The translations under genes and the position numbers were made by a program. This document shows positions 62,676 to 64,000 of a stretch of DNA of 64,000 nt, in pieces. Source of the stretch: AC-32 sp963763475. GTDB taxonomy: Bacteria > Actinomycetota > Thermoleophilia > Gaiellales > Gaiellaceae. The first letter of the stretch is position 1, and the number at the start of each line of letters is the position of its first letter. Location: contig CAVXOR010000002.1 in assembly GCA_963763475.1 (NCBI GenBank), positions 620,001 to 684,000 of the forward strand. Direction: 5' to 3'. The notes beneath the pieces are model-generated. The model had not been told where the DNA came from, ran no database searches, and saw only the letters and a program-made list of their open reading frames with translations.

Positions 62676-63853
62676 CCGACCAGCTCACGCGGCAGCAGCT
62701 GCTCAGACGCGCAGCGATCGGAGGGGCCGCGATCACGTTCCCAGGGATCCTCGCCGCCTGCGGGAGCAGCGGCACCAAGGCCTCTGGGGGCACGACCAGC
62801 GTCGAGCAGAAGCTGGCGAGCACGCTGCACTTCTCGAACTGGACCCTCTACATGGACACCAACAAGAAGAACCACACGTTCCCGTCGCTCCTCGAGTTCA
62901 AGAAGAAGTTCGGCGTGAACGTCGACTACGTCGAGGACATCAACGACAACGCGTCGTTCTTCGGGAAGATCCAGGGGCAGCTCTCGCGCGGCCAGTCGAC
63001 CGGCCGGGACATCGTCGTCCTCACCGACAACGACCGCTACCTCTCGCTGATGATCAAGAAGGGGTGGGCCGAGAAGCTGGACAAGTCGGCCATTCCGAAC
63101 ATCAAGAACCTGGTCGACGTCCAGAAGCACCCGAACTTCGACCCCGATCGCGAGTACTCGCTGCCGTGGCAGTCCGGGATGTCCGGCATCGCCTACAACG
63201 ACACGGTCACCGACCCGGTGCTGTCGATCGACGACCTGCTCGAGAATCCGAAGCTGAAGGGCAAGATCACGGTCCTCAACTCGATGGGCGACGCGATGAC
63301 GATCGTGATGCTCGCGAACGGCGACGACCCGACGAAGGTCACCGACAAGAGCTGGAACGCAGCCTTCAACCGGATCAAGAAGGCCGTCGACAACAAGCAG
63401 ATCCGCCAGTTCACGGGCAACGACTACGCGCCGATCCTGGCCAGGGGCGACCTCGCCGCCGCGATGTCGTGGTCCGGGGACATCCCGCAGCTCGGCAACA
63501 AGCACATCCACTGGAATGTGCCCGAGGCGGGCGGCGCGATCTGGACCGACAACATGCTGATCCCGAAGGGCGGCGACGTCTACACCGCGTCGGTCTACAT
63601 GAACTACGTGTACGACCCGAAGGTGCAGGGCCTGATGGAAGCCGGCGACCCGAAGCGCAACATCACCGGCATCTACTACATCCCGCCGGTCAAAGGTGCG
63701 GGCGAGGCGGCGAAGACGTACGACCCGGCCGTCGCCAAGAACCCGCTCATCTTCCCGACGGCGAAGATGCTCGACAGCGTCAAGATCTTCGACAGCAAGG
63801 CGCTCAACAATCAGAAGTACCTCGAGCAGTGGCAGAACCTGATCTCGGGCTGA
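62672..63853 (+). CDS. potD: Spermidine/putrescine-type solute-binding lipoprotein (cluster 2)
   Basis: A 393-residue protein. N-terminal RRAAIGGAAITFPGILAACGS is a twin-arginine-like signal with lipobox (LAAC, Cys about residue 30). The mature part is a family-1 periplasmic binding protein: LHFSNWTLYMDTNKKNHTFPS, VEDINDNASFFGKIQGQLSRG, WQSGMSGIAYND, ILARGDLAAAMSWSGDIPQLG, typical of PotD/PotF. Sequence differs from the cluster 1 binding protein, so the ligands may differ. Tat use and lipidation are inferred. The permease begins 7 bases later. Confidence 0.88.
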   Translation: MTDQLTRQQLLRRAAIGGAAITFPGILAACGSSGTKASGGTTSVEQKLASTLHFSNWTLYMDTNKKNHTFPSLLEFKKKFGVNVDYVEDINDNASFFGKIQGQLSRGQSTGRDIVVLTDNDRYLSLMIKKGWAEKLDKSAIPNIKNLVDVQKHPNFDPDREYSLPWQSGMSGIAYNDTVTDPVLSIDDLLENPKLKGKITVLNSMGDAMTIVMLANGDDPTKVTDKSWNAAFNRIKKAVDNKQIRQFTGNDYAPILARGDLAAAMSWSGDIPQLGNKHIHWNVPEAGGAIWTDNMLIPKGGDVYTASVYMNYVYDPKVQGLMEAGDPKRNITGIYYIPPVKGAGEAAKTYDPAVAKNPLIFPTAKMLDSVKIFDSKALNNQKYLEQWQNLISG

Positions 63854-63860
63854 GCGGCGA

Positions 63861-64000
63861 GTGAGCTTCTTCCATCGCAACCGCGGGCTGACCCCGTACC
63901 TGCTCCTCCTGCCTGGGGTGCTCTGGCTGTCGATCTTCTTCGTCGTCCCCCTCGGCTACCTCGCCTACCAGTCGCTCGAGTCGGGCAACATCGACTTCGG
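63861..64000 (+). CDS. ABC transporter permease PotB-like (cluster 2), 3'-partial
   Basis: GTG at 63861 opens a frame of 46 complete codons to the window end: MSFFHRNRGLTPYLLLLPGV then LWLSIFFVVPLGYLAYQSLE. One N-terminal transmembrane helix is visible, as at the start of PotB permeases. Truncated by the window edge, no stop seen. Operon position right after the binding protein supports the call. Confidence 0.8.
   Translation, partial: MSFFHRNRGLTPYLLLLPGVLWLSIFFVVPLGYLAYQSLESGNIDF

Overview
The window is high-G+C, gene-dense bacterial chromosome with many GTG/TTG starts, and it reads as a rod-shaped Actinobacteriota. The order tig-clpP-clpX ... valS-folC-ndk-maf ... mreBCD-mrdA-rodA ... rne-rplU-rpmA-obg-nadD-rsfS is the actinobacterial housekeeping order. 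A deep-branching class such as Thermoleophilia (Gaiellales/Solirubrobacterales) is my inference from the protein flavour (PxKF tail, DUF6458, extended L21, many small membrane proteins); it was not tested. No phage, IS element, rRNA or CRISPR array was seen.

Layout. 1-3902: 3' part of a large secreted C25-like (gingipain-fold) protein. 3895-10446: small housekeeping and accessory genes with five tRNAs (Gly, Arg, Arg, His, Leu). 10489-13768: trigger factor, ClpP and ClpX. 13769-18214: an accessory insertion between clpX and valS holding a compositionally different FAD monooxygenase-like gene, a small ABM-like protein, a GAP-family membrane protein, a GNAT and an LPG-synthase-type membrane protein. 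18235-24104: valS, folC, small membrane and zinc-ribbon genes, ndk, a methyltransferase and maf. 24158-29955: the rod-shape operon mreBCD-mrdA-rodA. 29959-31896: small accessory genes, including a cupin-TPR protein and a frameshifted SRPBCC gene. 32023-37521: rne-rplU-rpmA-obg-nadD-rsfS, with an apparent frameshift in nadD. 37541-38535: tRNA-Ala and a zinc metallopeptidase, followed by a stop-to-stop palindrome. 38697-42533: a DNA-repair island (AlkA/HhH-GPD glycosylase, DinB polymerase, and an exonuclease/GIY-YIG/UVR fusion) with two LexA-type SOS boxes. 42545-45797: hydantoinase/oxoprolinase A and B, with a frameshift near the end of A. 45917-47275: secreted and small membrane proteins. 47317-50193: 2-oxoglutarate dehydrogenase E1. 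50269-53122: a proline/histidine-rich secreted protein divergent from a membrane GGDEF protein. 53194-53845: three small proteins. 53858-64000: two spermidine/putrescine-type ABC transporter clusters around a gamma-aminobutyraldehyde-type dehydrogenase and an Lrp-like regulator.

Working together. Tig and ClpXP handle protein folding and turnover. MreBCD, PBP2 and RodA build the lateral wall. The repair island looks like a small SOS regulon in which LexA operators sit on or beside the start codons. The last 10 kb form a polyamine (or similar amine) uptake-and-oxidation region. Several genes lack Shine-Dalgarno sequences and instead carry a TANNNT hexamer 6-9 nt before the start codon, which suggests frequent leaderless transcripts. 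Three reading frames (SRPBCC, nadD, hyuA) break by single-base shifts while flanking coding sense is preserved. That pattern points either to residual indels in the assembly or to real decay.
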